DNA of 64,000 nucleotides. Origin: Microbulbifer aggregans (lineage in GTDB: Bacteria > Pseudomonadota > Gammaproteobacteria > Pseudomonadales > Cellvibrionaceae). The position numbers and the translations under genes were made by a program. Below, piece by piece: positions 54,396 through 63,522 of the stretch. The notes beneath the pieces were generated by a model. The model saw nothing but the letters and a program-made list of their open reading frames with translations, did no database searches and was not told the origin of the DNA. How positions within the stretch are numbered: the stretch's first letter is position 1; each line of letters starts with the position of its first letter. The stretch is from NCBI RefSeq assembly GCF_020524005.1, contig NZ_JAIVKK010000005.1, positions 62,001 to 126,000 of the forward strand. The letters run 5' to 3'.

Positions 54396-55403
54396 TTAAC
54401 CGATTTTACGAATACCTACGGCAGCACGCAGGTCTGCCAGGAAAGGCGCGGCATAGGCACGCGCCTTTTCTGCACCCTTCTCCAGCTCAACCTCAATCTG
54501 TGCCGGATTGGCCAGCAGCTCGTTGTAGCGCTCGCGTGCCTCGCCTATTTGACCATTGATCAGTTCAAACAGCTGCTTTTTGGCCTCGCCCCAGGCAATC
54601 CCTTCCTCGAATGCTTTACGCATTTCGGCAGTTTGTTCCGGCGTGGCAAATGCCTGCCAGATCTGGAATACCGTTGACGTGTCCGCGTCTTTCGGCTCGC
54701 CCGGCTCAAGCAGGTTGGTCTTGATTTTGTTGATGTGTTTCTTCAGCTGCTTTTCAGGCAGGAAGAGCGGGATGGTATTACCGTAGCTTTTGCTCATTTT
54801 ACGGCCGTCCAGTCCCTGAAGTACGGCAACATTGTCATCCACAACCGCTTCCGGTAATGCAAAGTGCTCACCGTAATGGTGGTTGAAACGCTGGGCGATA
54901 TCCCGAGCCATCTCAATATGCTGGATCTGGTCTTTACCTACCGGCACCTTGTTGGCGTTGAACATCAGCATATCCGCCGCCATCAGGATCGGATAACTGT
55001 ACAGCCCCATAGTGACACCGAAATCCGAGTCTTCGCCGTCGGCGCGATTTGCATCCACCGCCGCTTTATAGGCGTGGGCACGGTTCATCAGCCCTTTGGC
55101 GGTCATACAGGTCAGCAGCCAGGTCAGCTCGGGAATTTCATGAATATCGGACTGACGGTAAAACACGACATTGTCCGTATTGAGGCCGAGAGCCAGCCAG
55201 GTGGCAGCAATCTCCAGTGCAGACCGGTGCACCAGCTCAGGATCGTGACACTTGATCAGCGCGTGGTAATCCGCCAGGAAATAGAACGACTGGTTGTTTT
55301 CTTCCTGACTGGCGGCAATCGCCGGGCGGATGGCGCCCACATAATTGCCCAGATGGGGAGTACCAGTAGTAGTGATGCCAGTAAGTACACGCTGCTTGCT
55401 CAT
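54396..55403 (-). CDS. trpS: Tryptophanyl-tRNA synthetase
   Basis: Class Ic aminoacyl-tRNA synthetase of 335 residues. The HIGH-type motif is TGTPHLGN, the KMSKS motif is [10 protein letters not shown], and the specificity segments [18 protein letters not shown] and [15 protein letters not shown] match. The ATG at 55403 has AAGGA near. It is the third gene of a minus-strand cluster after the GTDC1-like gene but 133 bp apart. Length is normal. Confidence 0.96.
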   Translation of the reverse strand: MSKQRVLTGITTTGTPHLGNYVGAIRPAIAASQEENNQSFYFLADYHALIKCHDPELVHRSALEIAATWLALGLNTDNVVFYRQSDIHEIPELTWLLTCMTAKGLMNRAHAYKAAVDANRADGEDSDFGVTMGLYSYPILMAADMLMFNANKVPVGKDQIQHIEMARDIAQRFNHHYGEHFALPEAVVDDNVAVLQGLDGRKMSKSYGNTIPLFLPEKQLKKHINKIKTNLLEPGEPKDADTSTVFQIWQAFATPEQTAEMRKAFEEGIAWGEAKKQLFELINGQIGEARERYNELLANPAQIEVELEKGAEKARAYAAPFLADLRAAVGIRKIG

Positions 55404-55536
55404 AAGTCCTTGCTATTCCCGTAATCGACTTTCGTTCGCCCTATTCACCTTCGTTCCGCACACACTTTCCGCGATGCGGCCAAGGCGCTAAAAAACAGGA
55501 CCGCATGATACCTGTTTCAGGGCAGCGGTTGTATGT

Positions 55537-56637
55537 TCAACGGTCGGCACACTGACTGAGCAGCGACAGATATTCACCCCCAAGGTGCGACCAGCTCATG
55601 GGTGTGACATCGGGAACCTTTGCCGGCTCTCCGCTTGTCACCCGCCGGGCGCAGCGGATCATGGCTGCGCTCAAGTTGGACGCACAGGATTCAATATCGC
55701 CCGAATAGCGCCAACCACCGCGCCCAAACCATTCAGGGTACGCCAGGCTATCCGGTACCAGCGGCTCACATCCGGCAGCCACCGCCTCCAGCACAGCCAA
55801 CCCCTGAAAATCGTGCCGCGCCGTAGAGATTACTCCGTGGCTTTCCGCGAGGAGCTGGCGATACTCGCCCAGGCTTTCCCTGTAACCCCAGGCGCCAAGG
55901 GCCCCCAGCTTCGACAACAGCTTTTTCAGGTGGGCAAACTCCGATGGCTGCCGCCGGAATTGCTGGCCCACCATATGTAAAGTAAATGGAATACCTTCGC
56001 GACCGAAACGCCTCAATGCCGCGAGCAGGATGTCAGGACCTTTATCGTATTCCCAGCGGTGGTTCCAGATAAACGTGGGGCGTTCCGGTTTGCGCGCATC
56101 GGGAAGGAAGGCCGCCATTTCCAGTGGAACCGGCAGCACCTGGGACTTGCTGGCGATTTCCTGACAAATACCTTTGGGCACATGATCCGGAAATCGTTGC
56201 AACAACTCCGCGGCCCCTTCAAGCAAAGTACTGCGGTTGTACTCGGAGTTGAACAGCAGCATATCTCCGCTGAGGGCGGTATAGATATTCAGCAATTGCG
56301 GCTCGATCGATTCCAGCGCCGCATCGCTGCGGGGGTAATCGAACTGGTTCTCGTGGAAATAGACCACCGTTGGCACACGGGCCAACTCCGGGACCAGACC
56401 CCGCAGTGCAGAGAGGTCCGTCATGGAAGTTGCGACCAGTAAATCCCAGGGTTGCTGCAGAGTTTCCCGGGCCTCTCCACGCGCCCAGGTCAGGCTATTG
56501 CCACGCACGCGCCAACTGAAGTAACGCGGCGGTAACGTCAAAACGGTCCACTGCCACTGTGGAATAGCGGCCACGAGGCCGCGCCGCCAGCGCTTGTGGC
56601 TGTCGGCGTCGTAGGCGGAAAGCAGAAGCACTTTCAC
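55537..56637 (-). CDS. tRNA-queuosine alpha-mannosyltransferase-like (GTDC1/DUF3524 family)
   Basis: Glycosyltransferase of 366 residues matching the GTDC1/DUF3524 group: VVYFHENQFDYP at residues 91-102, SGDMLLFNSEYNRSTLL, IWNHRWEYDKGPDILLAAL and ISTARHDFQGLAVLEAVAAG (E-x7 region). Animal GTDC1 (QTMAN) mannosylates queuosine in tRNA-Asp; the bacterial homologues are annotated as tRNA-queuosine alpha-mannosyltransferases or DUF3524 by family, and I know of no proof here. It would act on tRNA in the cytoplasm. The start is a clear ATG at 56637. No queuosine genes lie in the window. Confidence 0.75.
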   Translation of the reverse strand: MKVLLLSAYDADSHKRWRRGLVAAIPQWQWTVLTLPPRYFSWRVRGNSLTWARGEARETLQQPWDLLVATSMTDLSALRGLVPELARVPTVVYFHENQFDYPRSDAALESIEPQLLNIYTALSGDMLLFNSEYNRSTLLEGAAELLQRFPDHVPKGICQEIASKSQVLPVPLEMAAFLPDARKPERPTFIWNHRWEYDKGPDILLAALRRFGREGIPFTLHMVGQQFRRQPSEFAHLKKLLSKLGALGAWGYRESLGEYRQLLAESHGVISTARHDFQGLAVLEAVAAGCEPLVPDSLAYPEWFGRGGWRYSGDIESCASNLSAAMIRCARRVTSGEPAKVPDVTPMSWSHLGGEYLSLLSQCADR

Positions 56638-56685
56638 GAAATATACTCGGTGAGAATGGGTGGGGAAGCCGTGTACGCGTAGAAA

Positions 56686-57579
56686 TTACTGCTCAGACGG
56701 CTCAAAGTCTCGGACGTTGGTCAGACGGGCAAACAGGCTGGAGGTATCCCAGCGGCCGCCACCCAGTGCCTGTACCTCACTGTAGAACTGATCCACCAGG
56801 GCCGTAACCGGCAGCAAAGCACCATTGCTCTTTGCCTCATCGAGCACGATGCCCAGGTCCTTGCGCATCCAGTCAACGGCAAAACCATGCTCGTACTCAC
56901 CGGCCAGCATCGTGCGGTAACGGTTTTCCATTTGCCAGCTTTGCGCTGCACCCTTGGAGATCACATCGATCACCTGTTCGCCATCGAGCCCCGCTGCCCT
57001 GGCGAAGTGCAGGCCTTCGGCCAGCCCCTGAACGACACCGGCAATACAGATCTGATTGACCATTTTGCACAATTGGCCACTACCCACCGGGCCCAGCAGG
57101 TTCACAGCGCGCGCATAACTATCGATCAGCGGGCGGGCTCGATCGAAGTCCGCCTGTTCACCGCCAACCATAACCGTCAGTGCGCCGTTTTCAGCACCGG
57201 CCTGCCCGCCGGACACCGGCGCATCAAGAAATGCCACGCCCTTATCGGCGGCGACTCCGGCCAGTTCCCGCGCGACATCCGCCGAAGCGGTGGTGTGGTC
57301 GACAAACAGGCTGCCCTGATCCATACCCGCAAAAGCGCCCTGCGCGCCTACAGTAACCTGCCGCAGGTCATCGTCGTTGCCAACACAGGCAAATACTACC
57401 TCAGCACCTTTCGCTGCCTCTTCAGGCGTCGCGAAAGCTTCACCGGGATACTTTCCCAACCAGGCCGCAGCCCGCTCAGCGGTGCGATTGAAAACTCGTA
57501 CTTGATGTCCAGCATTAGCCAGATATCCCGCCATGGGAAAGCCCATCACGCCGAGACCAATAAATGCCACCGTTGCCAT
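56686..57579 (-). CDS. Beta-hydroxyacid dehydrogenase (3-hydroxyisobutyrate/tartronate-semialdehyde reductase type)
   Basis: NAD(P)-dependent beta-hydroxyacid dehydrogenase of 297 residues. Rossmann motif VAFIGLGVMGFPMAGYLA, the substrate segment LDAPVSGGQAGAENGALTVM, the catalytic lysine region GQLCKMVNQICIAGVVQG and a C-terminal helical domain (FAVDWMRKDLGIVLDEAKSN). The family includes GlxR/GarR, MmsB and 4-hydroxybutyrate and glyoxylate reductases; the substrate cannot be chosen from sequence alone. It lies 48 bp upstream (minus) of the QTMAN-like gene. Confidence 0.84.
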   Translation of the reverse strand: MATVAFIGLGVMGFPMAGYLANAGHQVRVFNRTAERAAAWLGKYPGEAFATPEEAAKGAEVVFACVGNDDDLRQVTVGAQGAFAGMDQGSLFVDHTTASADVARELAGVAADKGVAFLDAPVSGGQAGAENGALTVMVGGEQADFDRARPLIDSYARAVNLLGPVGSGQLCKMVNQICIAGVVQGLAEGLHFARAAGLDGEQVIDVISKGAAQSWQMENRYRTMLAGEYEHGFAVDWMRKDLGIVLDEAKSNGALLPVTALVDQFYSEVQALGGGRWDTSSLFARLTNVRDFEPSEQ

Positions 57580-57611
57580 TTCAGAACCTCTCTTGGCTTG
57601 AATGTAAAAAA

Positions 57612-58412
57612 TCAGGTAAACCAGATCATCCAGATCAGCGCCCCGCCCAGCAGCAGGCGATAAATCGCAAATGGCGCCATGCCGATGCGGCTAATAAACT
57701 GCAGGAAATAGTGAATACAAAGATATGCACTGACACCTGACAACGCAGCCCCCATCAGGATATCGTCCCAAGGCACCGATTCCGTCTCCAGCAATTCCAT
57801 CGTCAACAACAGTGCGCTCAGCGCAATAACCGGAATGGACATCAAAAATGAGAAGCGGGCTGCCGCTTCCCGCTTCATTCCCAGCATCAGCCCCGCTGTC
57901 ATGGTAATACCGGAGCGGGAGGTACCCGGAATCAGGGCCAATGCCTGCGCACAGCCGATCAAAAGCGCTTTTTTCCAGTTGAGGGCCGGCAGTTCTTCGC
58001 GGCGCTTGCCGCGAACATCCGACCACCACAGCAAGATACCGAACACAATGGTTGTCGCCGCAATGACAGCTGCCGAACGCAGGTGTTCCTCGATAAAGTC
58101 TTTAAAGATCAACCCCGCCAGTCCAGCCGGGATCGTGGCCAGCACAATCAACCAGGCGAGCCGCCCGTCATCGCTGAATTCCCCATCGCGGAACCCCCCC
58201 AGACCATCGCAGATCAGGGACCAGACATCTTTGCGGAAATAAATCAGCACTGCCGCCAGTGAACCAAAGTGCACGGCCACATCAAACGCCAGCCCCTGGT
58301 CCGGCCAACCCAGTACCTGGCTCGGCAGAATCAGGTGGGCGGAGCTTGAGATGGGCAAAAATTCCGTGATGCCCTGGATCAGGGCGAGAAAGATGATCTG
58401 AAGAATTTCCAC
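57612..58412 (-). CDS. uppP: Undecaprenyl-diphosphatase UppP/BacA
   Basis: Inner-membrane phosphatase that recycles undecaprenyl pyrophosphate carrier lipid. It has 267 residues from a GTG at 58412 ([14 protein letters not shown]), with the family motifs [14 protein letters not shown] (catalytic Glu/Ser region) and [15 protein letters not shown] (the Arg-Ser-Gly motif). Eight transmembrane segments. The frame continues upstream to 58463 with a Gln/Asn-rich sequence that does not match. It is 33 bp from the dehydrogenase gene (57579) and 82 bp after tsaB. UppP supports peptidoglycan and LPS synthesis and gives bacitracin tolerance when overexpressed. Confidence 0.93.
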   Translation of the reverse strand: MEILQIIFLALIQGITEFLPISSSAHLILPSQVLGWPDQGLAFDVAVHFGSLAAVLIYFRKDVWSLICDGLGGFRDGEFSDDGRLAWLIVLATIPAGLAGLIFKDFIEEHLRSAAVIAATTIVFGILLWWSDVRGKRREELPALNWKKALLIGCAQALALIPGTSRSGITMTAGLMLGMKREAAARFSFLMSIPVIALSALLLTMELLETESVPWDDILMGAALSGVSAYLCIHYFLQFISRIGMAPFAIYRLLLGGALIWMIWFT

Positions 58413-58494
58413 AAAGCGGTTTCCATTGCTTTTTATTGTTTCTGGCTGAATTCCCGTAGGCATCGACAGGAGGCCCCGGAAGCCCCCCTATGCG

Positions 58495-59208
58495 TCAGCG
58501 AGAGCGGATCCTTTCGCGCTTTTTCCAGGTAACTTCATTGCGCAGGTAGATCGGTTCCAGCTGCTCGGCGGGTACCGCCTCGTTCTGCGCCCAGAGCCCG
58601 GCCGCCAATTCAGCTATATCACGGGCCCGGATATCACATGCCACTACCTTTTCAGTAGCTTCCAGCGCATCCAGGGCCGGATAGTGCAAGCCGGGGCCTG
58701 CAGCATAGAACGGAGCCCCCTCTGAGCCAAGCAGGCCCGCAGTCTTCAGTTGTTCCACCGCAGTCTCAGGGCTGGATACAGCCTCAGGCAAGAGGCTTTC
58801 ATGTGGTGCGTCGGATCGATAGACCCCCCAATAGACTTCCTGCATTCGCGCATCCAGGGTGGCCAGTACAGGCGCGCCTCGCCAGTGCGCGTGCTCACGC
58901 ACCGCGCCAGCTGCCAGAGCGGCCAGGCTGGAAACCGGCACCACTGGCCTGTCACTGGCAAACGCCAATCCCTGGGCAAAGCTGATCGCAATGCGCAGCC
59001 CGGTAAATGAACCCGGTCCGCGGCTAACCGCCAGAGCGTCTATCTCAGACAGCGCGATCCCGCCCTCTGCCAATACTTCATCCACCATCGGCAGTAGTCG
59101 CCGGGTATGGTCCCGTTCGGCCCTGAAAAACCGTTCGCAAACGGATCCCTGATCATACAGGGCGGCGGAACAGGCTCCGGACGTCGTATCTATGGCAAGA
59201 ATTTTCAA
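58495..59208 (-). CDS. tsaB: tRNA t6A biosynthesis protein TsaB
   Basis: Component of the TsaB-TsaD-TsaE complex that makes threonylcarbamoyladenosine at tRNA position 37. The ASKHA fold is visible: KILAIDTTSGACSAALY, SRGPGSFTGLRIAISFAQGL, TLDARMQEVYWGVY and AAGPGLHY. From the TTG start at 59208 it has 237 residues, near the typical length; 60 codons upstream are open but unlike TsaB. A GGGG precedes TTG. It shares its strand with uppP. Confidence 0.92.
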   Translation of the reverse strand: MKILAIDTTSGACSAALYDQGSVCERFFRAERDHTRRLLPMVDEVLAEGGIALSEIDALAVSRGPGSFTGLRIAISFAQGLAFASDRPVVPVSSLAALAAGAVREHAHWRGAPVLATLDARMQEVYWGVYRSDAPHESLLPEAVSSPETAVEQLKTAGLLGSEGAPFYAAGPGLHYPALDALEATEKVVACDIRARDIAELAAGLWAQNEAVPAEQLEPIYLRNEVTWKKRERIRSR

Positions 59209-59320
59209 CAGACAGGCCCCATAGCTGCGGGAAACGGGAAAGATAGTGGTGCGAATTGTGGCACGCTTCGCGACAAACGCAACTGCAAGTACTCCGCAAC
59301 CACTCGGCGTACCCCAGAAT

Positions 59321-59349
59321 GAAAAACCCCGGCAAAGGCCGGGGTTTTG
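59321..59349 (-). terminator. Rho-independent terminator of the histone-like gene
   Basis: AAAACCCCGGC / GCCGGGGTTTT with loop AAAG; on the minus strand it continues into TTTTTCATTC. It lies 36-65 bp past the stop of the AlgP-like gene at 59385. Confidence 0.9.
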
Positions 59350-59384
59350 ACGGGGACAGGAGCTACGGGAAGCGCCTCCTGGAC

Positions 59385-60206
59385 TCAAGAGGCCTTTTTC
59401 GGTGGGCGGCCCCGTCGGCCCGTACCTTTTTTGGCCGCTGCCTTCTTGGTCACTGCCTTTTTGGCTGCAGCCTTCGGCGGCCGGCCGCGACGGGCGGACT
59501 TCTTCGGTGCAGTAGCTGCCGTTTTCTCCGCCGCTGATTTCTTTGGGCGACCCGGAGACTTCTTGGCCGCCGATTTCTTCACCGCTTTTTTCTTCGCCGC
59601 CTGCTTCACGGCCTTTTTCGCTTCAGCTTTCGCCTTCGCTGCGGCCTTTTTCTCGATGGCTTTCGCCTTTGTCGCAGCCTTTTTCGCCGCCGCTTTCACT
59701 TTGGCGCCAGCCTTCTTCTCAGCTGTTTTCAGTTTCTTCGCGTCTGCTTTGGCTCGTGCTTTTTTCCACTTGCTTTCAAACGCCTTCAGGGCCTTGTCGA
59801 ACTCTTTATCGGCCTTACTGGAAAGGCTGTCAGCCAACTCCTCAAGTTTTTTCTTCGCCATTACTTCTGCATGGCGAACGGCCTCCATCGCGCTGGCTTT
59901 GGCCAGTTCAAGCTTGGCTTTGGCAATTTTGGCGCGATCCTCACGTAATTTGGCATTCGCGCTGGCCAAAGCCTTCTTGGCTGTTGGTGTTGCTGACTTC
60001 TGAACCCTGGCCCGCGCCTTTCCTACCCGATCCAGTTGGGCATCCAGTGATTTGGCTGCACTGTCCACTGCCTTTTGCGCCTTGGCGACAATCGGGGAAG
60101 TATCACTTGCTACCACTGTCTTCTTCGCTGCAGCTTTGGGGGCGCGTTTCGGCGCTTTTTTTACCGCTCGTTTCGCTGTGGCCTTTTTCTTTGCTACTCG
60201 TGCCAT
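59385..60206 (-). CDS. algP: Histone H1/AlgP-like Lys/Ala-rich DNA-binding protein with AT-hooks
   Basis: Basic protein of 273 residues, Lys/Ala-rich, with a long central helix (residues ~35-140; KKALASANAKLREDRAKIAK, AMEAVRHAEVMAKKKLEELA) and a C-terminal tail of (A)KK repeats ending with two RRGRPPK AT-hooks and a GRPKK. This is the composition of Pseudomonas AlgP (histone H1-like regulator of alginate genes) and KAKPAA-type proteins. It would bind DNA nonspecifically in the nucleoid. GAGGAG precedes the ATG at 9 bases. The family call is by composition, so the symbol is tentative. Confidence 0.72.
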   Translation of the reverse strand: MARVAKKKATAKRAVKKAPKRAPKAAAKKTVVASDTSPIVAKAQKAVDSAAKSLDAQLDRVGKARARVQKSATPTAKKALASANAKLREDRAKIAKAKLELAKASAMEAVRHAEVMAKKKLEELADSLSSKADKEFDKALKAFESKWKKARAKADAKKLKTAEKKAGAKVKAAAKKAATKAKAIEKKAAAKAKAEAKKAVKQAAKKKAVKKSAAKKSPGRPKKSAAEKTAATAPKKSARRGRPPKAAAKKAVTKKAAAKKGTGRRGRPPKKAS

Positions 60207-60628
60207 CCCTTGTCTCCTCTTTTCTATATAAGAAGTGATTCTGAATACTGAAACGCGCGCCGCTGGAATATTCCATTAGCGACCGGCGCAGCCTTATAGA
60301 TACAAGGCACACCTGCCGTTTTCCATGGTCACACGACTACCTCACTTTCACCCCCGGCAATTCTTTCAGTACTGCCTCCTCTCCTGACATTGCCGCCATT
60401 AGTCCAACGCTAACCAGCAATCCAACGCATGAGATTCAAAACACCAATAAGAAGCCCCGGGAAAAGCCCAGCCATTAAAAATGACACGGCTGTATCAAAG
60501 TTAATTAAAAAATAGGCGTTTGCAAGAAAATAGCGATAAAAAAAACCGATTTTTGAAAAAAATCGGTTTTTTTTCATTCTGTCATCGTTTTTTCACTGAT
60601 AACAGAGGTATAGGAGAAGAAAATCTAA
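60207..60628. promoter_or_regulatory. Intergenic region with hemH terminator and the AlgP-like promoter
   Basis: 422 bp without a gene. It contains the 60538-60575 terminator and A+T-rich stretches. The AlgP-like promoter lies near 60220-60330; no clear hexamers were found. Confidence 0.5.
60538..60575. terminator. Bidirectional terminator after hemH
   Basis: An A-run, then ACCGATTTTT / AAAAATCGGT around GA, and a T-run, so it works on both strands. It lies some 55 bp past the hemH stop at 60629 on the minus strand. Confidence 0.88.
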
Positions 60629-61648
60629 TTAATTTCGGGCGACTTCCGCCGGCAATTGGCCCAAAACAATCTCCGCGAGCGCGGCAATATGATCACCCCG
60701 GGCATTCAGCGCAGGAATGTAGCGGTATTCCGAGCCCCCGGCATCAATAAAGTTAGCGCGATTCTCAACCGCGATTTCCTCAAGGGTTTCCAGACAGTCG
60801 GATGCAAACGCAGGACAAATTACATCCACACTGGCCACACCAGACTGCCCCCATTGGATCAGCGTCTTGTCTGTATACGGCTGCAACCACTCGGCCTTGC
60901 CGAAACGGGACTGGAAAGTGATTTCCCATTTTTCTTTAGGTAGTTCCAGTGCCTGCGTCAGGAGCTCCGCTGTTCCACAACACTGCTGATAGTAGGGGTC
61001 CCCCTTCCGGGTATTTGCCATGGGGATACCGTGAAACGAAATCAGGAGCTTTTCCGCCGCGCCATTTTTCTGCCAATGCTCTCGCACCGAGTTTGCCAGC
61101 GCTTCGATGTATTTGGGGTGCTTCCAGTATTCATGCACAACGCGAATATCCGGCACATTGCGCTCAGCGCGAATGATTTTCGCCACTTGATCGTATATTG
61201 CGCCAGTGGTGGTCGCTGAATACTGGGGGTAAAGCGGCAGCACGGTGAAAGATTCAGCCCCTTGCTGGCGAAGACTCGCAACGGTTTCCGCCAATCCCGG
61301 CTCACCGTACGTCATCGCGAAAGCCAATTTGATATCCCTTGGCTGACCCGCGGAGTCCTGCATCAGGGCCTGCTCTAACCCTTCCGCCTGGCGGCGCGTG
61401 TAATAAGCGATAGGCGATCCTTCCACCGCTTCGCCATCCAGCCCCTCATTCCAGATCTCGGCATAGGCTGGAGCAATCCTCTTCGGGCGCCCCGTAAGCA
61501 CAAAAAGGTTCAGAATCAGCTGCCAGAGAGGCGCCGGAATTTCCACTACCCGGTGATCTGATAAAAACTCCCTGAGGAACCTGCGTACGGCTTTCGGGGT
61601 AGGTTCCGCCGGAGTACCCAGGTTCATCAAAATAATCGCATGGGACAT
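60629..61648 (-). CDS. hemH: Ferrochelatase
   Basis: Inserts Fe2+ into protoporphyrin IX in the last haem step, at the inner membrane. It has 339 residues from ATG 61648 (MSHAIILMNLGTPAEPTPKA). Motifs: LPLYPQYSATTTGA, LISFHGIPMANTRKGD (His of the active site), QSRFGKAEWLQPYTDK, PAFASDCLETLEE (Glu ligand). AGGAG lies about 11 bases before. The open frame upstream to 61834 is Gly/Ser-rich and unlike HemH. It ends at the 60538 terminator. Confidence 0.95.
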   Translation of the reverse strand: MSHAIILMNLGTPAEPTPKAVRRFLREFLSDHRVVEIPAPLWQLILNLFVLTGRPKRIAPAYAEIWNEGLDGEAVEGSPIAYYTRRQAEGLEQALMQDSAGQPRDIKLAFAMTYGEPGLAETVASLRQQGAESFTVLPLYPQYSATTTGAIYDQVAKIIRAERNVPDIRVVHEYWKHPKYIEALANSVREHWQKNGAAEKLLISFHGIPMANTRKGDPYYQQCCGTAELLTQALELPKEKWEITFQSRFGKAEWLQPYTDKTLIQWGQSGVASVDVICPAFASDCLETLEEIAVENRANFIDAGGSEYRYIPALNARGDHIAALAEIVLGQLPAEVARN

Positions 61649-61749
61649 TGTTCTGTATTCTCCTGATTCGCGGCAACAAGATACTGCACAGCCGGGACCC
61701 GACTGCTGGCTTCCTGACAGCGTTCGCCAGGAGCTCAGATGGGCAATAC

Positions 61750-61776
61750 AAAAAAGGCTCCCGAAGGAGCCTTTCT
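61750..61776 (-). terminator. Rho-independent terminator after adk
   Basis: AAAGGCTCC / GGAGCCTTT around CGAA (UUCG-type on the minus strand), followed by TTTTTTG on the minus strand. It lies about 65 bp past the adk stop at 61839. Confidence 0.9.
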
Positions 61777-61838
61777 GATGCGACTGGTGAATTCCGCCAA
61801 TTTCCGGCAGAGCGCCAATCCGCAATGGGAGCAAGTGA

Positions 61839-62510
<672 letters not shown>

Positions 62511-62665
62511 TCATGCCGACGGCCGCCGCCACAATCCCAATTGGGGCCGGGGCACGCCTGTAAAAAGAGCGCTACCTTACACTTTGGCCCAACGCAGGAC
62601 AAGCCTGCAGGCGGTCTGGCCAAAATTGCGCAAACCATGAAAAATTACTCAAGCCGGAGCGCGTT

Positions 62666-63487
62666 TTAACGACGTTCCTGGCTTTTGGCTACATCCCACA
62701 AGCGATCCAGCTCTTCCAGCGATACATCGAGCGGCTGCTTGCCCTCGTCCCTCAAGTGGTCTTCGACCATACCAAAGCGCCGCTCAAATTTCCGGTTACA
62801 GCGTCGCAAAGCGGCTTCAGGGTCCTGCTTCAGGTGCCTGGACACATTCACGCATGCAAACAGCAGATCACCCAGCTCCTCCCTGGCGTGGTTGAGATCT
62901 CCACTCTGAATTGCTTCGCGCAACTCACCGATTTCCTCTTCCACCTTCGCCAGCACCCCATCCAACTGTGGCCAGTCGAAACCAACCTGTGCCGCGCGCT
63001 TTTGCAGTTTGATCGCCCTGGTCAATGCGGGCAGACCTGTCGCGACACCATCAAGTACACCAGGCTCACCCTTGGCCTCCCGCTCGGAAGCCTTGATCGC
63101 TTCCCAGTTCTGCTTGACCTGTGCTTCGTCGATGCCGGTATTCGCGTTATCGCCATACAATTCCCCGGACGGGAACACATGCGGGTGGCGGCGAACGAGT
63201 TTGCGCACGAGGGTGTCCACTATTTGTGCGAAATCAAAGTGACCAGCCTCACGCCCCAGCTGGGAATAGAAGATTACCTGAAACAGCAAATCCCCCAGCT
63301 CCTCCTTCAGGTGCCCGAAATCCTCCCGCTCAATGGCCTCAGCCACCTCGTACGCCTCCTCGATCGTGGAAGGGACTATCGTGGCAAACGTCTGCTTTAA
63401 ATCCCAGGGGCAACCGCCATCGGGGTTGCGCAGCTGCGCCATAAGAAACTGCAGGTCTTCAACCGAAAACGTCGATTTATCTTCCAT
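62666..63487 (-). CDS. mazG: Nucleoside triphosphate pyrophosphohydrolase MazG
   Basis: Two-domain NTP pyrophosphatase of 273 residues. The first domain has CPWDLKQTFATIVPSTIEEA and EELGDLLFQVIFYSQL (metal EExxE pattern); the second has QKRAAQVGFDWPQLDGVLAK, EEIGELREAI and REELGDLLFACVNVSRHLK. It lowers the ppGpp or aberrant-NTP pool in other bacteria. GGGGAAG precedes the ATG. It follows the relA stop by 35 bp in the relA-mazG order known in gammaproteobacteria. Confidence 0.95.
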   Translation of the reverse strand: MEDKSTFSVEDLQFLMAQLRNPDGGCPWDLKQTFATIVPSTIEEAYEVAEAIEREDFGHLKEELGDLLFQVIFYSQLGREAGHFDFAQIVDTLVRKLVRRHPHVFPSGELYGDNANTGIDEAQVKQNWEAIKASEREAKGEPGVLDGVATGLPALTRAIKLQKRAAQVGFDWPQLDGVLAKVEEEIGELREAIQSGDLNHAREELGDLLFACVNVSRHLKQDPEAALRRCNRKFERRFGMVEDHLRDEGKQPLDVSLEELDRLWDVAKSQERR

Positions 63488-63522
63488 TCTGTCTTCCCCA
63501 CCTGTTACTCGAACGCCCTTTG

